Below, piece after piece: positions 12,995 through 24,125 of a DNA stretch of 64,000 nt (its first letter is position 1; every line of letters starts with the position of its first letter). The position numbers were made by a program, and so were the translations under genes. Below the pieces are notes generated by a model. It did not search any database. It was not told the DNA's origin and saw only the letters and a program-made list of their open reading frames with translations. Source of the DNA: Hexactinellida sp. DTS-2022 (Eukaryota; Porifera; Hexactinellida); contig JAPNXP010000002.1 of assembly GCA_028753945.1 (NCBI GenBank), forward strand, positions 12,524,001-12,588,000, read 5' to 3'.

Positions 12995-13490
12995 ATGTAA
13001 AGAGACCACTGAATGAGTATGTACCTAGCAAGACTTATTGTGTCCCCGGAGATGGAAATTGTTTGTTTTCTTCTATAGCATATTGGATTACGGGTTGTTC
13101 GGATAATTGTCACGAAATACGGAAACTTATCGTTGATAGAATGATAGATAAATTAAGAGTAATATGTGGAAAATTTATTAATAATAAATACACAAATACT
13201 TACAGAAATATCGGAGATTATGTGGCTAAAACTGGTATGAAGAGAATGCCAAATGAGGCGGAAATTTAGAATTATTTGCAGCAGGTCTCTTATTTAGGAC
13301 AGATATTTGGGTCTTTTCGAAAGACACGGGTAACACATGGAAAGTTTTCTCTGGAAAAGGTGCTAGTATAGATCAGGCAATTAATACACCACCCACCAAC
13401 ACAACAGGATCAATCTACATTGTACATACTGGTAATCATTATGAACCAGTCTTGGAATTATCAGAAAAGGAGATAGAGACGAAGGATTAG
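12995..13490 (+). pseudogene. OTU-family cysteine protease domain (transposon-encoded)
   Basis: The stretch VPGDGNCLFSSIAYWITG near 13040-13090 carries the OTU hallmark D-G-N-C, where the Asp and the catalytic Cys sit three residues apart. Near 13425-13450 the frame reads HTGNHYEPV, the C-terminal His motif. Between them a segment with LELFAAGLLFRTDIWVF fits the OTU core. A single-base frameshift near 13268 separates the Cys and His halves. The OTU fold cleaves ubiquitin or related conjugates. It lies directly downstream of the transposase fragments and inside the same TIRs, so it is likely the C-terminal domain or second gene of that element. A stop codon ends it at 13490. Family assignment is firm; activity is not expected. 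Confidence 0.8.
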
Positions 13491-13987
13491 ATTATTTATT
13501 TTAGCGCGCATATTATGGTTATTCTATTTTAATTCTGTGGACAACGATTAGCGATTGATGATTAACGATTAATTTATAAGTGTATTAATGATATTTGTGT
13601 ATACTTTATGTAGAATTTTGAATTATATAATCTTTGCTTTGTATCAAATTATTTAATATCTTATTTATGACCGAGGTCATCTTGCAATAATTAAAACAAT
13701 ACTCTTATTAATACGTAATAGAATATCAGCTTGAAGCTTGTGAACTAATTTAATCACTTCTAACTGTCTACGTCAAACTGGAATTGACGCTATTGCTAGC
13801 TGTATGCATATATACGTGTATATTAAGATTTTAAATGGAGACTCGATTTTGACAACTTCAATATTCAAATGTAAATATTTCAAAAAGTACAGAACATTTT
13901 TTGATGAAATTTCTATAACATAAACGTAGATATATCTGGAGTTTACATGCATAATTTCAGCGCTTGATAATTAGTGTTAGTGTATGA

Positions 13988-14363
13988 AAAAAGTGGGTGA
14001 ACTAGTGCGGGTCAGGGATCAATTAAAATTGTCGAAAATGAATCTTTTTAAATTGTAATGCTAGTTTCATAAACGTAGGTTTCTACTCTTTCGAACATAG
14101 GCGCAAAGTACGGTGGTGCAGGTGATGCAAGTGCACCACCGGCACTCAGCGATATAAGTGCCGGTGGTGCAAGGTGGTGCTAAGTCCACCTGTACTTTGT
14201 ATTGAGGTGCACCACTGGCACTTTTGGCTACAGGTCAAAAGTTTGCGCCTATGCTTTCGAATGCTGTAAAAATCATTTAAATCTGATGTCAGCAAGTTAG
14301 TCAACTTATTGACTGAAGTTGTGCTGGTCGAATATTCAGCCAATTCACACTCGTGTACGTATA
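13988..14363 (-). repeat. Inverted copy of 4555-4755, carrying a MITE
   Basis: Reverse-complement match to 4555-4755 on both sides of the MITE at 14096-14253. It starts immediately outside the right terminal repeat of the 5.6 kb element. Confidence 0.8.
14096..14253. mobile_element. 158 bp hAT-type MITE
   Basis: Inverted ends CATAGGCGCAAA / TTTGCGCCTATG, with a perfect 8 bp duplication CTTTCGAA at 14088-14095 and 14254-14261. The interior repeats GGTGGTGC and GTGCACCACC in both orientations. The empty site is preserved in the copy at 4555-4755, which confirms the boundaries. Confidence 0.93.
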
Positions 14364-15136
14364 AGCTTTATAAATTAAGAACAAAAGTTAAAACGCATTC
14401 GAAGAAATGTCTATATAAAATTAAATCTGTAGGCTTAACTACCCAATACATAAATCATCTAGAATCTGAAATCCTGATAAAATGTTACAAAGTTTAGCTA
14501 CGTTCCAGAAATGAAGCAATTGATTATTTAAATTTGATGCGAAAGTTTTCCAGAATCTGCAACTAATTTTGTAATATATTTTTAGCCAATTATTCTAGGA
14601 AATTTGCAGTCCAAAAGCGAAGAATACAGAGTTATCCAATAGCTGTTGTGCTGAATGATGGACTTGGACAGGGTTTTGTTAGGTCAGTTACTTAACTTTT
14701 AGATCTAATTCCCAACACAGCTCTAAATTAATAATGTAACTATCAATGTAAAGGAAATCATTAATAATCTCCACCCCTCTAGGAAATTACGAGTTGTAAG
14801 GATATATTTTAATATATTTTGATGTATTGTATTGTATAAATATACGTACCATTACATATAATAAGTATAAAAAGTAAGAATAAAAGAGAATAGTATTAAG
14901 TTAAATAAATAAATAGGAGTCAAGCAGTTGTACATCTATGACGACAAAGGAAGAAATGTGGTTCCATTGAGTCCTGAATAAGCGACTTGATTGTAGGTAT
15001 TAGTAGAGTCATTAGGAAAATACAAATTTAGAATTATCAAATGATGGTGTAGAATCTGTGGATGCAGCAATGGTATTTCGGCATGTCAGGTTATCTATAA
15101 AAATAGAAGACTTACCTAGGCTATGCACTGAATGTT
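14364..15136 (+). other. Spacer with two possible coding exons
   Basis: Two short segments look exon-like. 14586-14682 follows TTTTTAG, reads NYSRKFAVQKRRIQSYPIAV onward to LGQGFVR, and ends at GTCAGT. 14917-14981 follows AAATAG, reads KQLYIYDDKGRNVVPLSPE and stops at TAA. Their phases do not join directly, so another exon would be needed or the model is wrong. I do not recognise the protein. Nothing else coding is seen here. Confidence 0.22.
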
Positions 15137-16056
15137 TAGTGTGCTTCTTCTAGTAAAAAAACGTTATAGTAGGGTCCTACTACTATACTACAAGATGCAC
15201 AGTTCTAAATTTACCTCTGTCGGACTTCCGGCCGGCCGTACGCGATGGCCTAACAAGACCATTGGTGATAGAGAGTTCAAATTTTGGACAGGAGATCTAG
15301 AATTTCCTGGAGATGATCACCTCGAAGCCCGATTTCTCAATTTCGCTTTTGTTCGTCGGTTATATATAAATTTGTGTTCTGGTCTAGTGACTCTTTAATA
15401 ATTCGAATTAGCTATTGAAAATATAGAGGTTGTATTCTCCTAAGGATGTTCTTTCTATATATCAATTAAAATTATTAGGTCGCTAATCCATTCTACGTTT
15501 TATTAACGTTTTTTTTTATGTATATCAGCCATATTTATTGTATACTGAATAGTAAATACTATAGAACATATTACATAAGCAGGGGTGGATCTAGAGTGGG
15601 GGTGCGGGGGGGGGGGGGATGCGCACTACCCCAAAATTTTATCCTATTAGAAAATTTAATTCTATTTTGAATTGTAGTCCTATTTTGTTGAACACTTGGC
15701 AGAGAATATTTAATTTAAAAAACTCATCCAAAATTTTCACACCCCCAAACTACACCCATCCAAAATTAGCACCCCCTCCCCCCGAATTTCAGTGGCTAGA
15801 TCCACCCCTGTACATAAGCCTACTATCTGCTAGATAATTACTGTTATTGATTGGTTTGTAAGTGAAAATGTGTTTCATATAAGTGCAAGTGCAATGAAAA
15901 GAATATTTACAGTTGATGATGATTTCAATTATATTATTCATCTAAGCAACGTAGTAAATACGTATCGTATTCCTGTTTATAATAATAAACAGGAATTAAT
16001 AAAAATATATTAATTAACTTTTAATTAAGATGAAATGCAATTTGAATAATGAAATG
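15137..16056 (+). repeat. Segmental duplication, copy 2 (partner 4883-5632)
   Basis: Direct match to 4883-5632 except for the 231 bp MITE at 15580-15810 and local indels. The empty MITE site (ATTACATAAGCCTACTA) is present in copy 1. Confidence 0.85.
15580..15810. mobile_element. 231 bp hAT-type MITE
   Basis: Inverted ends CAGGGGTGGATCTAGA / CTAGATCCACCCCTG, with a perfect 8 bp duplication TACATAAG at 15572-15579 and 15811-15818. The empty site exists in the duplicate at about 5350-5370. Confidence 0.95.
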
Positions 16057-16579
16057 ATATTTAAATAATTTAATTATGCTTGATTCTTTGGTAATCAAAA
16101 CATATATGTGTATTCTTATACATCATTTAATATATTTTAACTAGTTTTCAAACCGAACTAACAATGTGTTTATTTTTTATGAATTTTTATTTCGGGCTAA
16201 TATAAAAATAACTCCCTGCATTGTGGCTAATATTCCAACCGCCCGATTTTATAATGCAAACAATTCGAGCTGAATAGTTGCGTTTTTATATTGTCTATTT
16301 ATCTAAGCTTCGAATTGAAATATTTCTACTCCGCCCAAAGGCGCCCAAATATATTTTTGAGCTAAGTAAAAGTGGGCCCATCATCGGACGGTTTTAAAAT
16401 TTCTCCAATTTTAACATTCATCTAAATTGATTAATTTCCCTCCTAGCTGTTAACGAAATAATGGTTTAACATAATATTAATTGATTTTGCTTGAATAATA
16501 ACTATTGTAATCTGTACTAGCTCTTCAAATTTGACAATATGAGTGAATTTGTTTCTAATAAAGACACATATGATACTCA
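16057..16579. other. AT-rich spacer, nothing recognised
   Basis: No open frame or repeat structure that I can support. Confidence 0.4.
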
Positions 16580-16586
16580 AGTAGGC

Positions 16587-17610
16587 CATGGACTACTATA
16601 TGTTACGGCTAGATAAGTCAAGTATTTGCTCATTTCATTTCCAGGCCAGTGTTTACTTTCTAATTGCTCGTAAAATGAATTACCTATCTTCATGGAATAA
16701 ACAAAACTTAGGTTTTCAAATACGCCAGAAACATCTAAAATACTTTGAGAATGATTTCTCTTCGGATTTAACCACAATGACGTAATCAAATATACATACT
16801 CATATATGGCAATCATGTTAAAGAAATGTTAATTTTTTAGATAATTTGAGAATCTAACTTTGCCGTTTTTATCCTATTGAATTTTTCTTGTTAAAAACTA
16901 ACTACAGTAACAAATTATGTTATTGCTTTCACTCAAAAATTTTTCAACGTCAATGAAATAAATAATTATAATATTGTTATCAAACCATATGTAGTGGGGT
17001 CAAAAATAAAGATTCCGTGACAACCTCTGGCTAGTTAAGACCTTAATTTTTCAAAATGATTGCTAGAGGCCCTTTGAATTTATCGCTATAAAAAAGTTTG
17101 CCCAAACTTTCCAGAGCAGTGAGATATATCCTAAAGTATCAGAATCAGGCATAAAACTTAACTAGCCAGAGGTTGTCACGGAATCTTAATTTTTGACCCC
17201 ACTAATGTTTTGTATTTTTTGAAATGTATAGTTTTTTAATCTAAGTCTTAAAAGTGCTGTTTGACGATGTACATGTTGCCCAGTCAGTTTAATGACCGTT
17301 CTTGGGACCTATTTAGCTAATGTTCACTGAATCTCTACTTCAATCTCTACTTCAAATCTCTACTTCATAATTAGTATTAATTACCATATAATATGGGTAT
17401 GCATATTTGATTACGTCATTGTGGTTATATCCGATGAGAAATCATTCTCAAAAGTATTTTAGATGTTTCTGGCGTATTTGAAAACCTAAGTTTTGTTTAT
17501 TCCATGAAGATAGGTAATTCATTTTACGAGCAATTAGAAAGTAAACACTGGCCTGGAAATGAAATGAGCAAATACTTGACTTATCTAGCCGTATAATATA
17601 GTAGGCCATG
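16587..17610. mobile_element. 1.02 kb foldback element with ~220 bp inverted arms
   Basis: About 16587-16808 is the inverted, nearly identical copy of about 17395-17610; both arms can be read as the same ~55-residue frame (SSICSFHFQASVYFLIARK) on opposite strands, which is coincidental. Termini CATGG(A/C)CTACTATAT are flanked by a perfect 7 bp repeat AGTAGGC at 16580-16586 and 17611-17617. The CAT terminus and 7 bp duplication resemble the P element at 59685-63542, so a non-autonomous P relative is possible. Interior is non-coding and contains a nested MITE (16994-17202). Confidence 0.75.
16994..17202. mobile_element. 209 bp TA-flanked MITE with ~45 bp TIR
   Basis: Inverted ends GTGGGGTCAAAAAT(A/T)AAGAT... 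extend about 45 bp through CCGTGACAACCTCTGGCTAG. TA flanks at 16992-16993 and 17203-17204. Nested in the loop of the foldback element. Confidence 0.85.
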
Positions 17611-17617
17611 AGTAGGC

Positions 17618-18231
17618 TAACGATGGAAGTATCATTATATCTGTACAAACTCTAATTGAAATTAGTACGTATAAAAAAACGTTTCAAAGCTACAAAGGTA
17701 TATAAAGACCCTACAAACTGCGTACAAGACACATTACACAATAATATACTCATGGAAAGCTACAATAAATGTCAATTAATACTATTTAGTCATGGAACTG
17801 TTTTGTATTAGCCTCCTAGGTATATTAACTTTGCTTTTGTTTCCAAATTCCATAAAAATTTTAATTAACTTAAAGTAAAGCAGCTATTGCAGTGTCATAC
17901 ATAGGGCCTAGCCTCCAGTTTAAAGTTTGGTATTATGGGTTATGAGTCATCATAGGTAGACCATTCTGGGACAATTTTGATTATGTTTAATAGAAAATTA
18001 TGATTCTGTGTAAATTATTGGTAGGCTCTACCAAACCAACCAAAAGCCTACGCATAGAATATTATTGGTAGGCTCTACCAAACCTACCGAAGCCTACGCA
18101 TATAATACAGGATCTATTTACTAATTTGCATAAAATATAGAGTGATCAATATTTGATTATTATTGACCCATATTCAAAATTTCATGCATTATGATGTCAT
18201 TTCACATATTTCTAGTAAAGTTGGAAAAAAC
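17618..18231. other. Spacer with a 47 bp direct duplication
   Basis: No gene seen. 18015-18061 and 18062-18108 are tandem copies of TTATTGGTAGGCTCTACC...GCCTACGCATA. The end CCTACGC recalls the CATAGGCGTAGG-type MITE ends elsewhere. Confidence 0.5.
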
Positions 18232-18588
18232 TAGGGCTGGAACGAATACATATACGGAATATTTGTTCGAAATGATTGAACGAATATTCGTTTGGACGTA
18301 TATTAGATTGAAACGGAAATTTGTGGACTACTTTTGGACAACAAGATTACTTTTGATTATCTTTGAGAGATCGTAAATATAAATTCCTACCTAAACTAGC
18401 TGATTAATAGCAAATTTGTATCTAATACACTTTGTAACTATTATTTAACAATTGTACATTAACAAAAACCTATTTAATTTATGTCTTGAAATTGATTTAA
18501 TGCTTAGTCATCCAAACGAACGAATATTCGAATGTTCGTTCGTTTATAAGGTTCGTTCGTTACATTTCGAATATTTGTTTCAGCTCCG
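18232..18588. mobile_element. hAT-type MITE, TAGGGCTGAAAC family, copy 1
   Basis: Starts TAGGGCTGGAACGAATA and ends TTTGTTTCAGCTCCG, with CGAACGAATATTCG repeats just inside both ends. The interior matches 53909-54280 in reverse orientation (for example TGATTTAATGCTTAGT). No intact target duplication, so this copy is older or one end is altered. Confidence 0.75.
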
Positions 18589-19315
18589 GCCATGGCCACA
18601 TCAATAATTTTGGTGACCACACAATTTTCGGCGAGACATTTAAGTTACCGACAACTATAGGAGCGGCATAATGGTATTGGTAAACACAACTGCTACAGGT
18701 GTGGCATAGGTGCTGCTGCCACTACCAAACTGTTCGGTACCATTATAATATATCGTATTTGTATTTTGTAACCATTAGATTATTTAGCAAGTAGCAACTC
18801 TTTTTTAAATACAAAAAAGAATGTATAAAATTTTAATAGTATGTATGTATTTTTTGTATTTCCATTAGTTGAGCAATTTAAAACATAGAGCGAAATTGCG
18901 TATAAAGTACAAAGGAATAATGTCTGTTTATATTAAATATAGTGACGTCACTATGCCGCACCAATAAATGTTGGCGTGCTACGGGCCTGTTATGTGTAAC
19001 ACTAACGTAAATATCTAATCCCATAATCGCCATTTTGCCACACTGTGTTCCCCCTATGGCTAAATATGGAAGTTATTTCCTTTTGAATTTGAAACTAATC
19101 ACCTCCAATACCCAGATTTTTATACCAATCAAATTTATCTCGTGAGGTAAGATTAAGCTATTCGATGATTGAATAAGTCGGTAACAAGCATGTGATATTC
19201 CATGAATTTCTTTAGTGAAATACTTGAGTAAAAATTTAATTATATCAAATTTCTCAGTTGCCCAACTAACTCAAGAGATTAACTACTGCAATGTAAATCA
19301 TCCATGTCTAGGTCT
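18589..19315. other. Spacer, no gene recognised
   Basis: AT-rich with scattered short inverted repeats (for example TAGTGACGTCACTA near 18940). No coding evidence. Confidence 0.4.
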
Positions 19316-19323
19316 ATCGAGTT

Positions 19324-21981
19324 TAGGGCTTACAATCCCGGGATCCCGAATCCCGGGATCCCGGTCTATTTTCTTCCCGGGATCAAATCCCGGGATTTGT
19401 TTCTCAATCCCGCGGTCCGGGATTGAATCCCGGGATTCGTTTCTCAATCCCGGGATCCCAAATTTTTGGTCTATATAGCTATATAGTATTAATACTTTCT
19501 TGATTAGATAATTGCCTTGCTCTAAGTTAACAATGGCTAAATCATAACTAGAGTTAGCATTTAGTGCTTCGTAATTGTAAGTTAGGTAGAATAACTTCCA
19601 TGTACGAATCACTACATGGTAACAGTATTTTAGTGCTTAACAATAACAATAACAATATATCATATTTTAACAAGTAAATTACGTATGCGCAATGTATGCA
19701 TAATTAACTTTTAATACAGATTTATCAATAATGCAATCGTGCTCTATCATAAATAAGGCCCTTTCCAATATGACTCAGTATAATTATTTACGCATATGGC
19801 TGAGAACAATAAATTTAAGGAATTTGTCGGGGCTGAGATATGGCAACATTTTCTAAGATCAGAAAGTGGAAAACTAGCACAATGTAAAGTCTGCAAAAAG
19901 GCATTGAAATGCGATGGTGGATCTACAAAAGGATTGCATGTACATCTAAAATCAACCCATCAAATTGAGATAACGCTTAAACGTAAGAATGATCAGATTC
20001 CTGAAAATGATTCCCAATCCAAATCTACAAAAGTCACCAAAATTGACCTTTTTCTAAACGAATCAACTCTTCCAGCAGTTCTTGCAAGGATGACTGCGTG
20101 TGATGGGCTTCCGTTTAATATTTTCATCACTTCGAAAGACCTAAGAAAATCTCTAATAGCCCTGGGCCATTCTTTACCCGGTCAGTGACTACTATTCGAG
20201 AACAAGTGTTCAAGTATGGCGCGCATGTAGTTGAGAGAATAAAGCATGATTTACTCCTTAAGAAAATTAACGGTGAAAAGTTCAGCATTACACTAGACGA
20301 ATGGACTTCAATGCGAAATAGGAGATACTTGAATATTAATATCCATGGGATTGGTTATTTTTGGAATTTAGGGTTGGTCAGAATAAGTGGATGCTTTTCA
20401 GCAGAGAGATGTCATGAGACAATTTCTAATAGACTTAGTGAATATGGCATAAATTTTGAGACTGATATTGTAGCTGCTACCACGGATGGATGCTCCATGA
20501 TGAGAAAACTTGGACGATTAATTCCAACACTTCATCAATATGTTACGCCCATGGTCTTCAACTCGTGATACATGACCTTTTTTATCAAAAGCATAATAGT
20601 TCTACGGAAAGATCTTATAGCAATTCAAGTGAAACCGAGGAATATGATGAAGAACTATTTGAGCAATTAGATGTGGATGGGTTAACTGTAATAGGCGACC
20701 TTGATACGGAACAAGAAAATATACTAATGTTAAGATTCGACATTGATGGCGTGGTCAACAAAGTTCGTAAAATTGTGAAACTATTCAAGCGTTCCCCTCT
20801 TAGAAATGAAGTTCTGCAAACGTATGTACGAGAGAAACATCCGAATGGATTACAGTTAATTCTGGACTGTAAGACCCGTTGGAGCTCACTCCTAAATATG
20901 CTCGAGAGAATACTTAAAATAAGCGTACCAGTTCAAAAATGTCTACTGGATCTAAATATTGATATTAAATTAACAGATGAAGAGTTCACACAGGTTTCTT
21001 TTGTCGTACAAGCATTACAACCTATCAAGATAGCAGTAGAGGCCTTATGCAGGCGAGATGCGAATTTTATCTCTGCTGAAGCAACGATATTATTTTTACT
21101 TGATGAAATCCAGAATTATCTTCCATCAGGTTCAGAATATATTCATCAAATTATTGAAGCAATAAACCAAAGAAGTATTCAAGAGCGTTATATCGAAGCT
21201 TCAGTCATTACTGCTTATCTACACAACCCTTTAGCAAAATTTGAAAAAAAAAGGAGTAGTAAAGGCATTTTGTCTGAGGTTATTATCAAGATTGGATAAA
21301 AATGAAGTTGTAGAAAGAAATACGGTAGATGAGATAGATACAATAATTTCTAACACGGATCTTGAAGTCAATGACACCGAAACACTGCCTCTACCCATGA
21401 AATTACAGTTAGCAATCGAAGCTTCCTTAAAAATCCCTAAAGGGGTTTTACCATCTGATGAGTCTCTATCATCTTCGTTGAAGTACGAATTAAATATAGC
21501 GGAGCAAACAGGTAGAAGAGGAAATTTGTTAGAAAAGGTATATCAAATGCTGCTCACAGTACCGCCTACATCTGTGGAATCGGAAAGGGGTTTTTCCTCA
21601 TGTTCCTATCTCTGCAACAAATTTCGAAGCTCTCTCAGTGATAAAAGCTTAAATATACTCTGCTTAATTAGACACAATGAAAAATAGTAATAAAATAATT
21701 TCAGCACTTTATGATAATGTCATCTCATTCAAACACAATTATTTACATCATTCATACAATCAGTTATTATTAAACGTTGTGTTACTTAGAAAATTAAATT
21801 ATATAATACCAACTTTTTTCGAAGAACTACCTGAATTGTATATGCTTCTTCTAATCCCGGGATCCCGGGATCCCGGGATTTAAAAAAAGTCAATCCCGCA
21901 ATCCCGGGATTAGAAAAAATTGACAATCCCGGAATCCCGAAATCCCGGGATTGCAAAATATGCCCGGGATTGTAAGCCCTA
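19324..21981 (+). mobile_element. Complete 2.66 kb hAT transposon
   Basis: Inverted ends TAGGGCTTACAATCCCGGG / CCCGGGATTGTAAGCCCTA are flanked by a perfect 8 bp duplication ATCGAGTT (19316-19323 and 21982-21989). Both subterminal regions (19336-19460 and 21855-21970) are packed with ATCCCGGG-type motifs in both orientations, as expected of transposase binding sites. One plus-strand transposase gene fills the middle. Confidence 0.95.
19796..21687 (+). pseudogene. hAT transposase (BED finger, hATC dimerisation domain), frameshifted
   Basis: Four overlapping open segments in different frames read as one protein: 19796-20188, 20185-20568, 20490-21299 and 21241-21687. Starting at ATG 19796, residues 16-55 form a BED zinc finger (W16, C30-x2-C33, H50-x4-H55). 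The second segment carries SITLDEWTS and TTDGCSMM, which match the catalytic Asp positions of hAT transposases. The last has VPPTSVESERGFS and NKFRSSLSDKSLNILCLIRHN, the conserved C-terminal hATC dimerisation region with its Glu. Frame breaks fall near 20180, 20540 and at an A9 run (21244-21252). About 620 residues in total, normal for the family. No introns are apparent. As read, it cannot make a full transposase unless the breaks are assembly or sequencing errors; the perfect element ends suggest recent activity. Confidence 0.9.
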
Positions 21982-21989
21982 ATCGAGTT

Positions 21990-22349
21990 ACCATCAACAA
22001 GCTTAATCGAGCTTCCGTGTTAATTGATGTAAAGTTTTATATGGTTGTTAACTTGTTAATAGAATACTTGAGTTTGAGAGTTATTAGTTTGAAGTACTAG
22101 TGAAAATGTTCAAACTTCACCGAGGATGGTCTCAACTTGGCGAGATTCGGGCGATATCGTAATTGGGACGTTTTATTATCAAAAGCTTTGATGTACAAAT
22201 CATCGTAAAGGTAGGGTGACCATATGCGTTTATCCGAAAACCTGGATAGTTTCCATTTTTTAGCAAAAAAACTGGATATTCCTGGACATATTAAATCCAA
22301 AACCTTGACAAAAAAACGAAAAATAAATCAGCGATTATCACATATATTT
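21990..22349. other. Spacer, no gene recognised
   Basis: Contains a TATCCGAAAACCTGGATAG / AAACTGGATATTCCTGGACAT-like patch near 22230-22290 but no gene or clear element ends. Confidence 0.4.
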
Positions 22350-22474
22350 CAGGGTGTGATACAGAGGGGGGGGCTGGGCCCCCATCCTAACTTTGCCTCA
22401 TAGTTATTAAATAAAGTACTCACAGTCTGTTCTAGGATAGTTCCCCCCTGGAAAATTTTTTGTATCAAACCTTG
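22350..22474. mobile_element. Decayed MITE
   Basis: Imperfect inverted ends CAGGGTGTGATACA / TGTATCAAACCTTG about 125 bp apart, with a G run and C run inside. No target duplication detected. A separate end-like sequence CAGAGGCGTAGCCAGGAT lies at about 22483-22500. Confidence 0.4.
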
Positions 22475-22540
22475 ATTATGATCAGAGGCGTAGCCAGGAT
22501 GCGGCATTTGGAGCATGTGCAACATCCAAAAAATGGACAC

Positions 22541-22810
22541 ATGAGTTGTCCAGCCGTTTAGTAGGTCGATGAAATCTATCTTAGAAAGAAGATCAGAATA
22601 TTCATAAATTAGGAGCTTATTCACCATTTCTTCGATGTCATTTATGCTCTTGGAGTCTACTGATTCCATCAGCAGTCGTTCTTTGTCATCTAGGGAAAAT
22701 CTCTTTGGAATTGTACTCAGAAAAGATAGGAAGGAAAGTTGGGGAAAATGCTGGGTACTGCTGTCTTCTTCATAGGATATTCTATCTCTGGAAACTGTAA
22801 CAGTACGAAG
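22541..22810 (-). CDS. Putative downstream exon of the FN3-domain gene
   Basis: Minus-strand open frame of 90 codons beginning after a TAG acceptor at 22811-22813 with LRTVTVSRDRISYEED and running through SLDDKERLLMESVDSKSIND to a possible donor after ...TTH. Its phase (0) fits the exon ending at 24126, and the intervening intron would contain the 916 bp hAT element. The protein segment is acidic and helical in character and not recognised. The acceptor has a poor pyrimidine tract, so the boundary or the linkage may be wrong. Confidence 0.35.
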
Positions 22811-23043
22811 CTAAGCCCGTCATTGTAGATTACGATTCTATCGATGTCATCTTTAAATTACGAATGCACACCTAAAGAAATGTACAAATCAATTGTACTA
22901 TTTGGGAAAGCTGATAAGTTTCGTGTATAGAATTTAAATCTAAACATAAATATATTTGACTGACCTAACCAATCCCTGGTCCAAGTTCATCAATCAGCAC
23001 CATTGCCTTATGCATAGAATGCTATGCCTATACGTATTTGGAA

Positions 23044-23188
23044 CAGGGACGTCGCCACGGGGGGGGGCATAGGGGGGCAATGCCCCCCCTGGTAGAAATC
23101 CTCGCCCCGGGGCAATGCCCCCCCTGGTAAAATTTCGTGCCCCGGGACATACCCCCCTGCTAAATTATTGCCAAATAACGTTGTATGT

Positions 23189-23225
<37 letters not shown>

Positions 23226-23959
23226 GTATACAAGCGCGCTTCGCTTGCTTTCGCTGCGCGGCTGCAGAAAGCACCCTTCTGGTGCCTCATATATCCCAAC
23301 CAACAAATAACAGAAGTAACGTTTGTAAATTCCTTATAACGTCTACATCTAAACAACAAATATATACACATGGGTTGTTAACAACATCATATTTGGAATC
23401 AGCTTACTTAATTACTCCATATATAGTCGTTGGAAGTAAGCGGCCACGACCCTTTAAAACATGTAAATTACAAATAATTGATTGGATTTATTATTTTTTC
23501 GCCCAATTAAATTGCAGTTTCAGATTGGCATTCTATAATGCACGCTTAATAGATGTTAGAGACACTAAATCAATTTATACTAATTGAATGCTAGCTGCTA
23601 ATCCATACTGTGCCACGATCGAATTTAATTGGTTAAAGGTTTTGTTACCTTTTGAGATTGAAGATGTGAATATTTTTCTTAGATATTAGAACTTGTTTCT
23701 AGATACGTAGTTACCCACCTCCCTGCCAAATTTCAAGTTTGTAGCTCTTACCCAGTTTCTCAATCAATTCCGAACAAAAACAACAAATAAAAAACAAACC
23801 ATTTAGATTTAATATATAAGATAGAAACTTGATAATTTCATATTATAATCGACTCTCGTTGATACGAATTTTGTGAGTGGGGGGGGGGGGGAGGGGGGGC
23901 ATGCCCCCCCTGGTAATTTTGCCGAGCCCCCTAGATGAAAAATCCTGGCGACGTCCCTG
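23044..23959. mobile_element. 916 bp non-autonomous hAT element
   Basis: Inverted ends CAGGGACGTCGCCA / TGGCGACGTCCCTG with a perfect 8 bp duplication ATTTGGAA (23036-23043, 23960-23967). Subterminal GCCCCCCCTGGTA motifs repeat at both ends. Inside are an ATT microsatellite (about 23191-23225) and a ~590 bp stretch ending ATTTAATATATAAGATAG that resembles the Helitron-like insert at 41955-42861. No transposase. It lies in a putative intron of the FN3 gene. Confidence 0.88.
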
Positions 23960-24125
23960 ATTTGGAACATGTTGAAAGGAAAACACCAAATTTGAAAGCA
24001 CAAATAACTCAGTTGAGCGTTGGCATAATGCACTGAAAAAAAGTTTAACTTTACTTCGCCCTTCACTATGCAAATTTTGAAGTATTTAAAGAGAAAATTA
24101 TAGAAACCGTGACCCACTGACATAC

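Larger units (their letters stand above)
8392..13985. mobile_element. 5.6 kb long-TIR DNA transposon (MULE-like), decayed
   Basis: The segment 8392-8678 is the inverted copy of 13706-13985. Both ends start ATACACTAACACTAATTATC reading inward and stay alignable for about 280 bp. Between them lie fragments of a DDE-type transposase and an OTU cysteine protease, both on the plus strand. Long TIRs plus an accessory protease resemble Mutator-like elements, but the superfamily is an inference. No clear target duplication is visible: the left flank is a hairpin-array unit and the right flank is the 13988 repeat. Two hAT-type MITEs are inserted inside (8982-9314, 12387-12709). Confidence 0.75.

Noticed and set aside
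8376-13995. 9-11 bp target duplication expected for a MULE at the ends of the long-TIR element
   Set aside because: The left flank (TTTTGGATTTTTTA) and right flank (GAAAAAAGTGGG) do not match, so none is claimed.
16588-17648. A conserved ~55-residue protein encoded twice (SSICSFHFQASVYFLIARK)
   Set aside because: The two copies are the inverted arms of one foldback element, so identity is explained by DNA structure.
23008-23587. Poly-Asn / poly-Leu containing proteins
   Set aside because: They cross the ATT microsatellite and G/C-rich ends of the 916 bp hAT element.
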